This document shows positions 6,403 to 14,993 of a stretch of DNA of 64,000 nucleotides, piece by piece. Under the pieces are notes generated by a model. It had not been told where the DNA came from and did no database searches. It worked only from the letters and a program-made list of their open reading frames with translations. Each line of letters opens with the position of its first letter. Position 1 is the first letter of the stretch. The translations under genes and the position numbers were made by a program. Origin of the DNA: Paenibacillus planticolens. GTDB taxonomy: Bacteria > Bacillota > Bacilli > Paenibacillales > NBRC-103111. The DNA lies in contig NZ_WHNZ01000042.1 in assembly GCF_013141725.1 (NCBI RefSeq), positions 124,001-188,000 on the forward strand, read 5' to 3'.

Positions 6403-8442
6403 TTGAACGTTTTTATTATCATTCTCATGCTGCTGGTTCTGATTGGCGTGTCCAATGTCGTGAACCGCTATGTTCCGTTCATACCCGTACCACTTATCCA
6501 GATTGCTTTAGGGGCAATTCTGGTAATCGTACCGTTAGGTGTTCACTTGCACCTGGAACCTGAATTGTTTTTCATTCTGTTCATTGCCCCGCTGCTGTAT
6601 AACGATGGCAAACATACGCCGCGCGACGAGCTATGGAGACTGCGTGCTCCGATTCTGCTCCTTGCTGTCGGGCTTGTTTTCATCACCGTATGCGTCGTGG
6701 GGTATGTCACCCACTGGTTAATTCCTTCAATACCTCTAGCTGCTGCTTTCGGGTTGGCGGCCATCCTGTCTCCAACGGATGCCGTAGCAGTTAGCGCCTT
6801 AGCCGGGCGCATTCATTTGCCTAAAAGCTTGAAGCGGCTGCTCGAAGGGGAAGCTTTAATGAATGATGCTTCAGGTCTGGTCGCGTTCAAGTTCGCTATT
6901 GCCGCGGCAGTTACGGGTGTTTTTTCGTTGCCGAAAGCAAGTCTCAGCTTTTTGGTCATTTCCATTGGCGGCTTACTGGTCGGAGCCCTTGTAGCTTTCC
7001 TCATTATTGTCGTTCGCCATCTGCTGCGCCGGGCAGGTCTCGAGGATGAGACGATGCACATGCTTTTGCAAATTTTGACGCCATTTCTACTCTTTCTGAT
7101 TGCGGAGGAGCTTGGACTATCGGGCATTTTGGCCGCTGTTGCGGGAGGTCTGGTGCATGCCATCGAGAACGAGCGCATCGCGTTTACGATGCCGAACCTC
7201 CGGAACGTCTCCAACGCAACGTGGTCCGTTATTTTGTTTGTGTTAAATGGATTGGTTTTCGTCCTACTTGGCCTGCAAATCCCTGGTGTGTCTCGAACGA
7301 TTCTGAGTGACCCGAATTTCGATAATTTCAAGGTCATCGGATACGCGATTCTCATCTATGCTCTGCTCTTGGTACTGCGTTTTGGGTGGACATTCATCTT
7401 CACCAGAGGCGGGCGCTTGTTCGGGAATCAGAATCAGGCGGTGCCAAGCCTGCGCATCCTGACGTTAACGACCATTTCTGGCGTTCGTGGAGCGGTCACG
7501 CTGGCGGGTGCGTTCTCTATTCCGCTATTTTTGCAAAATGGCGATCCCTTTCCGCAAAGAGATCTTATCATTTTTCTTGCATCGTCAGTGATCCTGTTAT
7601 CGCTGCTTACCGCGAGCATCGTCCTTCCGCTACTTGCTAAGAAGAAAAATACAGCTGGCGATGCCGAGAAAGAGCGCTTGGAGCGCGAGTGGCAGATCGA
7701 GGTTTTGGCTGCCGCCGTACGTGCACTCCAAAAAACCAGCTCGGAGAAGAATGAATTGGCCGTGAACACCGTAATTGGCGACTATAAACTCATGATGCAG
7801 CAGCTTGGTCAAAAGGACGGCAGAGTGAAGCGTCTCCCGCGTTTTCAGCAGGAAGAAGCCGGGATGCGTCTGCTCGCGCTGAATATCGAGCGTAAGTATG
7901 TAAATGAACGTTTGGAGAGCGGGCAAGTGAGCCGTGAACAAGCAAATTACTATTTGAAAATGTTGGAGCAACTCGAGCTCATTCTCGCTAATAAATTGGA
8001 TCTGGGTAAAGTTATTGTCAAAAATATTTGGCGGCGATTAAAAATGGTCATGACGTCCTACTCCCAACCACGTGTGGCAGCCAGTTTCGTCGAACCCGAT
8101 ATGGTCGAGATCCGTTCGCTGAAAATGCAATGCAGCCAAGCTGTTGTCGATGAGTTCTCCAAACGCTGCGCGCTTCAAAGCGACGAAGCAGCCGAAGGCG
8201 TGCTTGATTATTACCAGCAAACGCTTGACAGGCTGCGCAGATTTACATTCGGTTCGCGGCGCAATGACGCGTCGTTCAACGATTGCCTCCGCGAAGTGCA
8301 CTGGATCGCTATTCAGGCGGAGCGCGATGCCGTGCAGGCGTTTTTCGAGCGAGGAGACATTACACGTGAGATGGCATCCCTGCTCAGACGGGTCATTCGC
8401 AACAGGGAGGCTACGCTGTACGAGCTTGAGGAGATTGGTTGA
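6403..8442 (+). CDS. nhaK: CPA1 Na+/H+ (K+/H+) antiporter, NhaK-like
   Basis: A 679-residue cation/proton antiporter of the CPA1 family, closest in form to B. subtilis NhaK/YvgP (about 670 residues). About twelve membrane segments fill residues 1-415. The ion-site motifs SPTDAVAVSALAGRIHLP (around 122-139) and EGEALMNDASGL (around 149-160), with the conserved Asp residues, are intact. A long charged cytoplasmic tail of about 260 residues follows and probably has a regulatory role. The TTG start at 6403 is supported by GGGGAAGGAG 10 bases before. It should exchange cytoplasmic Na+, K+ or Li+ for external protons; which cation dominates cannot be read from sequence. Confidence 0.9.
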   Translation: MNVFIIILMLLVLIGVSNVVNRYVPFIPVPLIQIALGAILVIVPLGVHLHLEPELFFILFIAPLLYNDGKHTPRDELWRLRAPILLLAVGLVFITVCVVGYVTHWLIPSIPLAAAFGLAAILSPTDAVAVSALAGRIHLPKSLKRLLEGEALMNDASGLVAFKFAIAAAVTGVFSLPKASLSFLVISIGGLLVGALVAFLIIVVRHLLRRAGLEDETMHMLLQILTPFLLFLIAEELGLSGILAAVAGGLVHAIENERIAFTMPNLRNVSNATWSVILFVLNGLVFVLLGLQIPGVSRTILSDPNFDNFKVIGYAILIYALLLVLRFGWTFIFTRGGRLFGNQNQAVPSLRILTLTTISGVRGAVTLAGAFSIPLFLQNGDPFPQRDLIIFLASSVILLSLLTASIVLPLLAKKKNTAGDAEKERLEREWQIEVLAAAVRALQKTSSEKNELAVNTVIGDYKLMMQQLGQKDGRVKRLPRFQQEEAGMRLLALNIERKYVNERLESGQVSREQANYYLKMLEQLELILANKLDLGKVIVKNIWRRLKMVMTSYSQPRVAASFVEPDMVEIRSLKMQCSQAVVDEFSKRCALQSDEAAEGVLDYYQQTLDRLRRFTFGSRRNDASFNDCLREVHWIAIQAERDAVQAFFERGDITREMASLLRRVIRNREATLYELEEIG

Positions 8443-8499
8443 CATTGAATGATTAGAAAGAGCCTGAGCGATCCGGGTACGGAAATTCGCGATTTTATT

Positions 8500-8529
8500 T
8501 TTACATTTAGAATAAAAATAGGTTATTAT
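8500..8529 (+). promoter_or_regulatory. Sigma-A-like promoter for yeeI
   Basis: TTTACA and TATTAT with an 18-base spacer lie about 37 bases upstream of the yeeI start. Confidence 0.5.
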
Positions 8530-8565
8530 GTGTAATGAGATAAAAAAAAGAAAGTGGGAACAAAC

Positions 8566-9285
8566 GTGGGCCGTAAGTGGAATAACATTAAAGAGAAGAA
8601 AGCCTCTAAAGACGCAAATACAAGTAGAATTTATGCGAAATTCGGACTTGAAATTTATGTAGCCGCTCGGAAGGGCGAACCGGATCCGGAAGCTAACCGT
8701 GCGTTAAAAGTCGTTCTCGAACGTGCGAAAACTTATAATGTACCGAAAGCGATTATCGATCGCGCAATCGATAAAGCCAAAGGCAGCTCCGATGAAATTT
8801 ATGAGGAGCTTCGTTATGAAGGCTTCGGACCTAACGGTTCGATGGTCATCGTGGATGCTCTGACGAATAACGTGAACCGTACCGCACCAGCTGTTCGTTC
8901 AGCGTTCAGCAAAAGTGGCGGCAATATGGGCGTAAGCGGCTCTGTGGCTTACATGTTCGATGCCACTGCTGTTATTGGGATTGAAGAGAAGAGCATGGAT
9001 GACGTTATGGAGCTTCTATTGGAAGCTGATGTTGATATTCGTGACATCGTCCAAGAAGACGAGATGGTCATGGTTTATGCAGACCCCGAGCAGTTCCATG
9101 CGGTGCAAGAAGCATTCAAAAATGCTGGAATTACGGAGTTTTCCATTGCAGAAGTAACGATGCTGGCTCAAAACAACGTTTCCCTGCCGGAAGACGCACA
9201 AAAGCAATTCGATAAATTGATCGATGCGTTGGAAGATTTAGAGGACGTGCAGCAGGTTTATCATAACGTGGAGCTTGAGGACTAA
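8566..9285 (+). CDS. yeeI: YebC/PmpR-family protein, YeeI-like
   Basis: A 239-residue member of the YebC/PmpR family, nearly collinear with B. subtilis YeeI ([18 protein letters not shown] at the start, [13 protein letters not shown] at the end). The family has been described as transcription factors, and more recently some YebC proteins as helpers of translation through proline stretches; which holds here is open. The GTG at 8566 gives the conserved N-terminus. A GTG four codons earlier is possible but would add residues absent from homologues as I recall them. It stands alone, with its own promoter and terminator. Confidence 0.92.
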   Translation: MGRKWNNIKEKKASKDANTSRIYAKFGLEIYVAARKGEPDPEANRALKVVLERAKTYNVPKAIIDRAIDKAKGSSDEIYEELRYEGFGPNGSMVIVDALTNNVNRTAPAVRSAFSKSGGNMGVSGSVAYMFDATAVIGIEEKSMDDVMELLLEADVDIRDIVQEDEMVMVYADPEQFHAVQEAFKNAGITEFSIAEVTMLAQNNVSLPEDAQKQFDKLIDALEDLEDVQQVYHNVELED

Positions 9286-9347
9286 GATTGCATAAAGATT
9301 GATTTATCAAAGTGTATTTTCAATACATATTTATATGGTTTAGGTTT

Positions 9348-9376
9348 GAGGGGGAAGCTGGGCTTCCTCCTTATTT
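9348..9376 (+). terminator. Terminator after yeeI
   Basis: GGGGGAAGC-TGG-GCTTCCTCC followed by TTATTTTA. Confidence 0.75.
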
Positions 9377-9423
9377 TAGTATTCGGGAGTGAACGTCCCT
9401 CTCTAGAAGGTTTGCGATGATGA

Positions 9424-9601
9424 GACCTGTGAGGGAGCTATTTTGCTAGAAACAGCCTTTTGGACGAGGGGGAGGGAACTATGATCCTCTATTACTCACA
9501 CTCGGATAGATATTTGGATTCATGAGGTAAAATAGCACCCTGTAGTTCCCATTGTGCCTGGAAATGTGTCACTTTTGCTGAAATAGCGGCCTGTAGTTCC
9601 C
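9424..9601. repeat. Intergenic repeat unit, direct and inverted copies
   Basis: In the gene-free stretch 9377-9691 a unit close to AAATAGCGGCCTGTAGTTCCC occurs twice directly (9529-9550 and 9580-9601). It also occurs once, degenerate and inverted, as GGGAACTATGATCCTCTATT (about 9473-9492). A partial fragment GGGAGCTATTTTGC lies at about 9433. No reading frame is convincing here. It looks like a dispersed non-coding repeat, but copies elsewhere in the genome cannot be seen. Confidence 0.55.
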
Positions 9602-9691
9602 AAACAAACGAATCTCAAGATGAGCCGTTCCCAAGCCTGCTTGCTAACTGCGGATAAGAGCCATTCTCACCATTTATTCCCTGCAAAAATA

Positions 9692-9720
9692 TAAAAAAGC
9701 CGCCATGAGATCACGGCAGC
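9692..9720 (-). terminator. Terminator of the small membrane protein gene
   Basis: On the minus strand GCTGCCGTGA-TC-TCATGGCGGC is followed by TTTTTTAT. It lies about 50 bases past the stop of the gene at 9772. Confidence 0.8.
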
Positions 9721-9771
9721 TTCTGGCTCTCTGATGAGCCATATATAAGCATTGTTGAATGCGGTTACAAA

Positions 9772-10053
9772 TCATTTCTTTAAGCTCTCCAAATATTTGA
9801 GTACGACTCCGAGTGCGCCAACATAATAACCAGTTAACATTAAGAAACCAGTAGGGTCAAGGCCCATCATGTTGGAAAGCAGAAACAATGGGAACACATA
9901 ATACAGCAAGTCTTTCAAATAAGGGAGAAACAAGGAACTGGAGAACGAACCTGCTTTAAGGGATCTGTACAAGTTGTATAAGAAACTTAAGCCCATAAAG
10001 CCAAGAACAGCAAACATAGCGTAGAGCATCCATCCTGTAAGTGCGAATGTCAT
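9772..10053 (-). CDS. Small integral membrane protein, unknown function
   Basis: A 93-residue protein with three predicted membrane segments (about residues 5-25, 45-65 and 68-85) joined by short loops, the first with basic residues (YRSLK). A strong GGGGAGGTGA site precedes the ATG and a good terminator follows, so it is a real single-gene unit. I do not recognise the family. Holin-like proteins have a similar size and layout, but nothing else supports that reading. Confidence 0.75.
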   Translation of the reverse strand: MTFALTGWMLYAMFAVLGFMGLSFLYNLYRSLKAGSFSSSLFLPYLKDLLYYVFPLFLLSNMMGLDPTGFLMLTGYYVGALGVVLKYLESLKK

Positions 10054-10163
10054 TTGGATTCACCTCCCCATTGGGAAGATTTACTACTGCTTTATCATAT
10101 GTAGCTCAATGACAAGTCGTACTAGGATGAATCACTCATTTTGAAAAAAAGATCGCAATTACA

Positions 10164-10185
10164 TTACATAAATAATATTATGTAA
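10164..10185. promoter_or_regulatory. Palindrome TTACATAA-N6-TTATGTAA (copy 1)
   Basis: Perfect 8-base arms with a 6-base AT spacer, between the AraC gene stop and the small membrane protein gene. The minus strand reads AAATTTGTTTACATAATAT, which is shared with the site at 15960. It could be an operator for the gene at 9772 or a weak hairpin after the AraC gene. Confidence 0.45.
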
Positions 10186-10191
10186 ACAAAT

Positions 10192-11055
10192 TTAAAGCTG
10201 CATCGTGTTTCGGTAAATAAGAGGAGATACTCCGACGTATTTTTTGAATAATCGGGAAAAGTAGAACACGTCTTTGAACCCCAAAGAATCCGCAATTTCC
10301 TTCACGGTATCGTCGGTATTCAACAGAATGTTTTTCGCTTCAGCTATTTTCAAACGGTTGATATACGCGTTTAGCGGGTAGCCGGTATATTCGCTAACGA
10401 CTCTGCGGAGCGTAGAGATTGAGATATGATGCCGTTTAGCGATACTTTTCGCATCGAAAGTCCGGAAAAGGGAGTCCCCAAGATCGTCCATGATGTCGAT
10501 TACTTGCTGGGTTTTCGTCGTCTCGGCCGTCGCCTGATCTTTCAGGATAAACTCAAACAGCAAAGTTTCCATCAGCAGCGCTGCGCGATCGGCATTATCG
10601 GGCAAACCGCTCTCCATCAGCATGAAGATGCGCTCGATCCGGTTGTGCTGGGTGGCGTCCTCATGTCCGACCTGCTTCGCTACATCAACATTCGTCAACC
10701 AACTGCCAAGCCATTCCTCGATTCGAGTGCCTTCGAATGTAAAATAATATTCATCCCAAAAGCCGCCTTGATCAGGGCCATAATTATAAACGACACCAGG
10801 CCGCAAGAAAAGCAGACTGCCGCTTCCCACACGTTGTACGGGTCCGTCATTTGCTTGATAAGAGCCTTTGCCGCCGGACAGGTAAATAAAAGCCCATTTA
10901 GAGAAGGTAGACTGATGTCGAAAAGATATACGTCCAGGCAGATGCCCAACATTTAATATAATCAAAGACTGCAGTTTCAGCTTGCTGGAATCGATGGGCA
11001 GCGTAATGATCCGAAGCGGATAAGGACTGATCATATAGTCCATGAATTTTGGCAT
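10192..11055 (-). CDS. AraC-family regulator with cupin sensor domain
   Basis: A 287-residue AraC/XylS regulator. The N-terminal cupin-like domain (about residues 25-150) includes a segment with WAFIYLSGGKGSYQ and LLFLRPGVVYNYGP, typical of sugar-sensing members. The C-terminal double helix-turn-helix contains SIAKRHHISISTLRRVVSEY and VKEIADSLGFKDVFYFSRLF followed by KKYVGVSP, the family signature. The start at 11055 has GGAGGG 10 bases upstream; an ATG three codons earlier is too close to that site. It is divergent from the MFS gene at 11194, its likeliest target. The ligand is unknown. Confidence 0.88.
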   Translation of the reverse strand: MPKFMDYMISPYPLRIITLPIDSSKLKLQSLIILNVGHLPGRISFRHQSTFSKWAFIYLSGGKGSYQANDGPVQRVGSGSLLFLRPGVVYNYGPDQGGFWDEYYFTFEGTRIEEWLGSWLTNVDVAKQVGHEDATQHNRIERIFMLMESGLPDNADRAALLMETLLFEFILKDQATAETTKTQQVIDIMDDLGDSLFRTFDAKSIAKRHHISISTLRRVVSEYTGYPLNAYINRLKIAEAKNILLNTDDTVKEIADSLGFKDVFYFSRLFKKYVGVSPLIYRNTMQL

Positions 11056-11193
11056 ATCGTACATTCCCTCCGTAATAACTCCGTGTTATCGTTGATTTAG
11101 CCTGTAATATAGAATGTTAACTCATTTTATTGTATCTGATTACTTTATCCATGGAAACCGCACTGACGAATAATTTTGAAGGTAGAGACTACA

Positions 11194-12372
11194 ATGACAA
11201 AATCGCTGAAACGATTATTAATGATGAACGTAAGTTCGAGCGTCATTTTCAATTACATGGGTATTTTTATTAATCTTTTTATATGGGAAAAAAATCGGCA
11301 AATCTTCGATGTCGCCTGGTTTAATTTGATTCTGTTTCTAGCGTGGGGACTTGCTTTTATGTATGGCGCCAAACTGCTGGCTCAATTCAATATTAGCTCA
11401 GTGATGAGGGCTTCAGCGATTTGTGCCGGAATTACTTTTGTTTTGCTGTCTTATGTACATGTTGAACCCAAAGTGTTTTATTTATCCCTGATTGCGCTGC
11501 CAGTTGGAATTACGAACGGATTATATGCAGCGGCGCAAAATATCGGGATCTCTCTTTTTGGTAAGGGAGAGGAGTTTACAGCTTTCTTTTCAGCCACGAA
11601 TGTGTTCGGTCAACTGATTGCGTTCCTCAATCCACTGCTATTTGCGATACTGATTAAATGGATCGGGTTTTCGGGATCTTTCCTAGTGATGTTTCTTTTT
11701 ATCGCGATAATGATTGTTATGTCGTTCTATGTGCCTCGAATTTCATTAAAAGATGCGGGAGAAGCCGTATTTAGCCATTTTTCCATCGGCCGAGTTTTTA
11801 ATACGACACGCTTGAAATGGATGATACCATCCCTCATTGCAGGCGGGTTCTTTATTCAATTTCAGGGGATATTTTCCCTTATTTTCACGTTTTCTGTAAC
11901 TAGTGACAAATTGATGATTGCTCTTCTTCAGATCATGTACACAGCATTTACCGTAGTTTGCGTGTTTATCTATCAACGATTCAGCCGCACACGCCGGGTA
12001 AGCGATTCTTGGTGGCTAACATTCGGAATGCTGGCGGCCGCGGCGGGCTTTTTGCTTGCGCTGTTTCCTAAGCCTCCAATTTTGATTCTCTCAAATATTT
12101 TAACGACAATTGGGCTGTTTTTCTTTTTCACGATCTGGAGTTCGCGGCAATTCGTAGCGACCAATCATCTTGCACCTATTCACCAGGCGCGGGTCATGGT
12201 ATGGCGGGAACTTCTGCTAGTTTGTTCTCGCATTGTGATGTTAGCGCTTATTCTAGGGATTACTGATTTCAAAGGCTTTGTATTTAAAGCTGTAATGATT
12301 TTCAGTTTCTCAAGCGCTCTGCTGATCCCTTACTTTTCGAATAAAAGCGGTGAGGTTGATGTTAGCGAATAG
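11194..12372 (+). CDS. MFS transporter, uncharacterised
   Basis: A 392-residue polytopic protein with about twelve hydrophobic segments and few charged loops, consistent with a major facilitator. The canonical loop 2-3 motif is poorly conserved (MYGAKLLAQFNISSVMRA), so the subfamily is not clear; it lacks the signatures of drug exporters. ATG at 11194 follows GAAGGTAGAG. An earlier TTG at 11176 has no ribosome site. The AraC-type regulator read divergently suggests inducible expression, possibly in uptake or export of a carbohydrate-like compound (inference). Confidence 0.75.
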   Translation: MTKSLKRLLMMNVSSSVIFNYMGIFINLFIWEKNRQIFDVAWFNLILFLAWGLAFMYGAKLLAQFNISSVMRASAICAGITFVLLSYVHVEPKVFYLSLIALPVGITNGLYAAAQNIGISLFGKGEEFTAFFSATNVFGQLIAFLNPLLFAILIKWIGFSGSFLVMFLFIAIMIVMSFYVPRISLKDAGEAVFSHFSIGRVFNTTRLKWMIPSLIAGGFFIQFQGIFSLIFTFSVTSDKLMIALLQIMYTAFTVVCVFIYQRFSRTRRVSDSWWLTFGMLAAAAGFLLALFPKPPILILSNILTTIGLFFFFTIWSSRQFVATNHLAPIHQARVMVWRELLLVCSRIVMLALILGITDFKGFVFKAVMIFSFSSALLIPYFSNKSGEVDVSE

Positions 12373-12400
12373 GCGTAAAATAAAGGTTTTTTGCGCAATG

Positions 12401-12479
12401 AAGTCGAATTTCACTTGATTTAATGTGGTTAATCATTAATGTCATTAAATAAAATTCACTGTATATTTCGACTTTTTTT
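12401..12479. terminator. Long AT-rich bidirectional terminator
   Basis: Outer arms AAGTCGAA and TTCGACTTTTTTT enclose a second inverted repeat ATTTAATG..CATTAAAT. It lies between the convergent MFS and yqjF genes and overlaps the last codon of yqjF. Confidence 0.6.
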
Positions 12480-13219
12480 CAAGTATTGAAAGAGCCATTG
12501 AGCTTCTCAAGAGCCCAAATCTTTACTTTTAATTGTTTGGCAAAATGTAAAACGGGAGTGTGTTCTGGAAGGTTGATGCCAAAAGAATGAGGCAGCGTAT
12601 TGATGGCGATGTCAGCCTCAGCAGACTGTAACGGCCATGGATCATGATCGATTTCCCCCCGATAAACGTTTCCGCGGCGATCCTGACAATAAAGGCAGTA
12701 ACGCTCCGTCAGCCAGTATTCTAAAGTTCCAGGCATAGCTAGCCGGGTGGGGGAGATGGGACGGTATTCAGCTAAAAACTCACCCTCTCGAGCGCGAGGA
12801 TCCTGACGGACACTATGATAGCGGATAGTGTTTTTTGTTAGTTCCTTTACTTCTATTTTGGTATAGAAATACGGAAGATGAAAAAAAGAGCGTGCTGCTT
12901 CAACGGCAATTTTGTTGTGGGCGTCTAGGCTGAAAAAATAGACACCTGGTTTACCATCCATCGTTACATAGGTTCGGACATTGATTTCAGGAAAAGATGA
13001 GAAGTAGGGCAGCGGAGGAATGCCTCTTAACGTAACGTCGGACATATGAAAAGGAACTACGCCTATCCAAGCGGTATCTTCAAACGTATCGATGGGAATG
13101 TGAGCTGGAATATGTTCTCTTATCATGTTGACGGGGATAGACCAGTGAGCGAATAACAGATCGTTCCAAACTTGATGCATGATCCAAGGTTTTGCAAACA
13201 GAGGCCATGGACGACTCAT
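12479..13219 (-). CDS. yqjF: DUF2071 protein, YqjF-like
   Basis: A 246-residue DUF2071/YqjF-family protein. The N-terminal RPWPLFAKPWIMHQVWNDLL and VVPFHMSDVTLRGIPPLP, and the middle VYFFSLDAHNKIAVEAAR, are the familiar blocks of this family. Its structure class is an acetoacetate-decarboxylase-like barrel and no reaction is established. AAAGGAG lies before the ATG at 13219. The frame stays open for another 69 codons upstream, but without a ribosome site and with composition unlike the rest. It is read alone and convergent to the MFS gene. Confidence 0.85.
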   Translation of the reverse strand: MSRPWPLFAKPWIMHQVWNDLLFAHWSIPVNMIREHIPAHIPIDTFEDTAWIGVVPFHMSDVTLRGIPPLPYFSSFPEINVRTYVTMDGKPGVYFFSLDAHNKIAVEAARSFFHLPYFYTKIEVKELTKNTIRYHSVRQDPRAREGEFLAEYRPISPTRLAMPGTLEYWLTERYCLYCQDRRGNVYRGEIDHDPWPLQSAEADIAINTLPHSFGINLPEHTPVLHFAKQLKVKIWALEKLNGSFNT

Positions 13220-13332
13220 AGTTGAAGCTCCTTTAACTGAAGTATTTATTACAATAATCGTATGAGTTAGCCTGCTTGTTGTAAAGAGGCATGCCATTGT
13301 GCGTACAGATGTGGGGATTGCGGAGAAATTAT

Positions 13333-13340
13333 GGTATAAT
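13333..13340 (+). promoter_or_regulatory. Extended -10 promoter for ywbE
   Basis: GG-TATAAT preceded by T gives TGGTATAAT, an extended -10 box, about 40 bases before the ywbE start. No good -35 is present. Confidence 0.5.
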
Positions 13341-13379
13341 GAAGCACAATCTGGAAAGAAAGCAGGCGACATACACAGC

Positions 13380-13583
13380 ATGAATGGACAAAATCGAAAA
13401 GATGTCTTGCCGGGAATTGAAGTCAATATCGTGTTGAAGCAGGACCAGCGGAGCGGTAAGCTAACTCGGGGGATTGTGAAAGATTTGTTAACGAATTCGC
13501 CGACACATCCTCATGGCATAAAAGTAAGATTGACTGATGGACAAGTTGGAAGGGTCAAAGAAATTTTATCGCCAGTTAGGTGA
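13380..13583 (+). CDS. ywbE: YwbE-family protein (DUF2196)
   Basis: A 67-residue protein matching the short YwbE family, with blocks NGQNRKDVLPG, VNIVLKQDQRSGKLTRG and HPHGIKVRLTDGQVGRV. The family is widespread, has an SH3-like small beta fold by appearance, and has no settled function. The ATG at 13380 is preferred because it matches the family start. The ribosome site is weak (AAAGAAAGCAGG at some distance). It is followed 22 bases later by the YolD-like gene and may share its transcript. Confidence 0.85.
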   Translation: MNGQNRKDVLPGIEVNIVLKQDQRSGKLTRGIVKDLLTNSPTHPHGIKVRLTDGQVGRVKEILSPVR

Positions 13584-13605
13584 TTAAGGTACAGGGGGAG
13601 CGAGA

Positions 13606-13860
13606 ATGGCAAAAGCAAAAGTAGCAAAAAGACCAACGCGGGATGAATTTGTTTTGGAAGAGATCGGCAATCAATTGTCGGAAGCAAAGATGGAGAATTC
13701 GGAGATTGTCCTTACGGTGTGGGGACGTGAAGAGCATGTGCGCGGGCTCATCACAACAATGGATTCACGAACAGGCCGTGTACATATAGAAACAAGCAGC
13801 GGGGAAATCGATAAAGTACCTTTTATGGATATTATGAAAGTTGAATACCCAAGAGATTAG
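13606..13860 (+). CDS. YolD-like protein
   Basis: An 84-residue protein fitting the YolD-like family: a central LTVWGREEHVRGLITTMDSRTGRVHIET and the end IDKVPFMDIMKVEY. Family members are often encoded beside Y-family DNA polymerases (UvrX-like) and are SOS-linked. No such polymerase lies nearby and no LexA box (CGAAC-N4-GTTCG) is seen, so that role is not supported here. AGGGGGAGCGAGA precedes the ATG. Confidence 0.75.
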   Translation: MAKAKVAKRPTRDEFVLEEIGNQLSEAKMENSEIVLTVWGREEHVRGLITTMDSRTGRVHIETSSGEIDKVPFMDIMKVEYPRD

Positions 13861-13984
13861 AAGGCTGGCGGCCAGGCACAGATTCCATGGAAAAGGTGCT
13901 CAAGTGCCGTTTTTTTCCGCCAAAAAAATTGCACTAAATCTATATTTAACGCAACTTAGATTGTAACGAACGGAGTGAGCTCAC

Positions 13985-14905
13985 TTGGGACAAGAGTTTG
14001 AGTATGTTGACGACTATTTGGAGCTGTTTGATACCTGGATGAAGGATCAAGGTTTTACCAAACGAACGCAACAAGCATATTTGGGGGATGTTCGCTTATT
14101 TCTTTCAACGATAGAAAAATCTTTGTCCGCGATAGAAACGATCGATATTATGCGTTTTTTAACGAAAATGCGGCAGGGTGGGGCAGGCGATGCTGCTCGT
14201 AATCGATACTTGTCATCGATCCGGACTTTTTTCTCATCGCTGATTGAGCTTCAGTTGACGAACCACAACCCGACCCTCAACATTAAGAAATCGAAGGTAG
14301 AGAAGAATCAAATTCCAACCTTCCTTAATGAGCAGCTGTTATCGATTTTTCTGCAGTCTATTGAGGGGAAGTATCAAATTCGAAATGTTGCCATGTTTCT
14401 GCTGATGAGTTATGCGGGACTGCGGGTGAGCGAACTGCATAGACTGAATACATCTGACTTCAACCAAACGACCAAATCGCTGCTTGTATATGGAAAAGGG
14501 CGGAAATGGCGTCTGATTCCTCTCCCTGATGAATTGGTCAAAGTGCTGAATAAAGCGCTGGCGGAGCGTTTGGATGCCCGAAGTAAAGGAGAGCAGCCTT
14601 TTTTCGTCTCACAATTTGGCCGCCGGATCAGCGTTCGCATGATTCAAACGATTGCGGAGAAGCATTTCGAAGAATTGAAGAAACATTATTCAGAGCTTCA
14701 AGGAAAATCAATTTCCAGCCATAAGCTTCGGCATACATTTGCCACCATGCAGGTTCTCGCGGGGACGGATATTCGAACTTTGCAGGAATTGCTTGGGCAT
14801 GCCAGCATACAGACAACACAAATTTACACGCATGTTGCAGATAAGCAAAAACAAGAGGCGATGAATCGGGTCACAGCATTTATTCCGGCAGGAATGGGTA
14901 TTTAA
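13985..14905 (+). CDS. Tyrosine recombinase, XerC/D-like
   Basis: A 306-residue phage-integrase-family recombinase. The N-terminal SAM-like core-binding domain covers residues 8-95 and the catalytic domain about 115-295. All six catalytic positions can be read: Arg in YAGLRVSELHRL, Lys in YGKGRKWRLIPL, His and Arg in SSHKLRHTFAT, His in LLGHASIQTTQIYTHV and the nucleophile Tyr of YTHV. The TTG at 13985 follows CGGAGTGAGC. The size matches Xer-like chromosomal recombinases rather than long phage integrases. No attachment site, excisionase or cargo boundary is visible around it. Confidence 0.88.
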   Translation: MGQEFEYVDDYLELFDTWMKDQGFTKRTQQAYLGDVRLFLSTIEKSLSAIETIDIMRFLTKMRQGGAGDAARNRYLSSIRTFFSSLIELQLTNHNPTLNIKKSKVEKNQIPTFLNEQLLSIFLQSIEGKYQIRNVAMFLLMSYAGLRVSELHRLNTSDFNQTTKSLLVYGKGRKWRLIPLPDELVKVLNKALAERLDARSKGEQPFFVSQFGRRISVRMIQTIAEKHFEELKKHYSELQGKSISSHKLRHTFATMQVLAGTDIRTLQELLGHASIQTTQIYTHVADKQKQEAMNRVTAFIPAGMGI

Positions 14906-14993
14906 TCAGAGTCATATTTTGCTCAAGCAGCGCATATAAGGCAACAGAGAGTATTAACCTTTGCAGTACAAGGAATTGGCAGGAGGCATCCTA

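Noticed and set aside
6813-7355. Antisense open frame of 180 codons inside nhaK
   Set aside because: Composition is that of a reversed membrane protein; no ribosome site.
12401-12479. Long AT-rich inverted repeat as a mobile-element end
   Set aside because: It sits exactly between convergent genes with T-runs suited to termination; no target duplication is visible.
13885-13920. Hairpin GGTGC-TCAA-GTGCC plus T-run after the YolD-like gene
   Set aside because: Only five pairs, two of them wobble; too weak to call a terminator.
13985-14905. Tyrosine recombinase as the mark of an integrated element
   Set aside because: Neighbours on both sides are ordinary chromosomal genes and I see no attachment repeats, tRNA, excisionase or phage genes.
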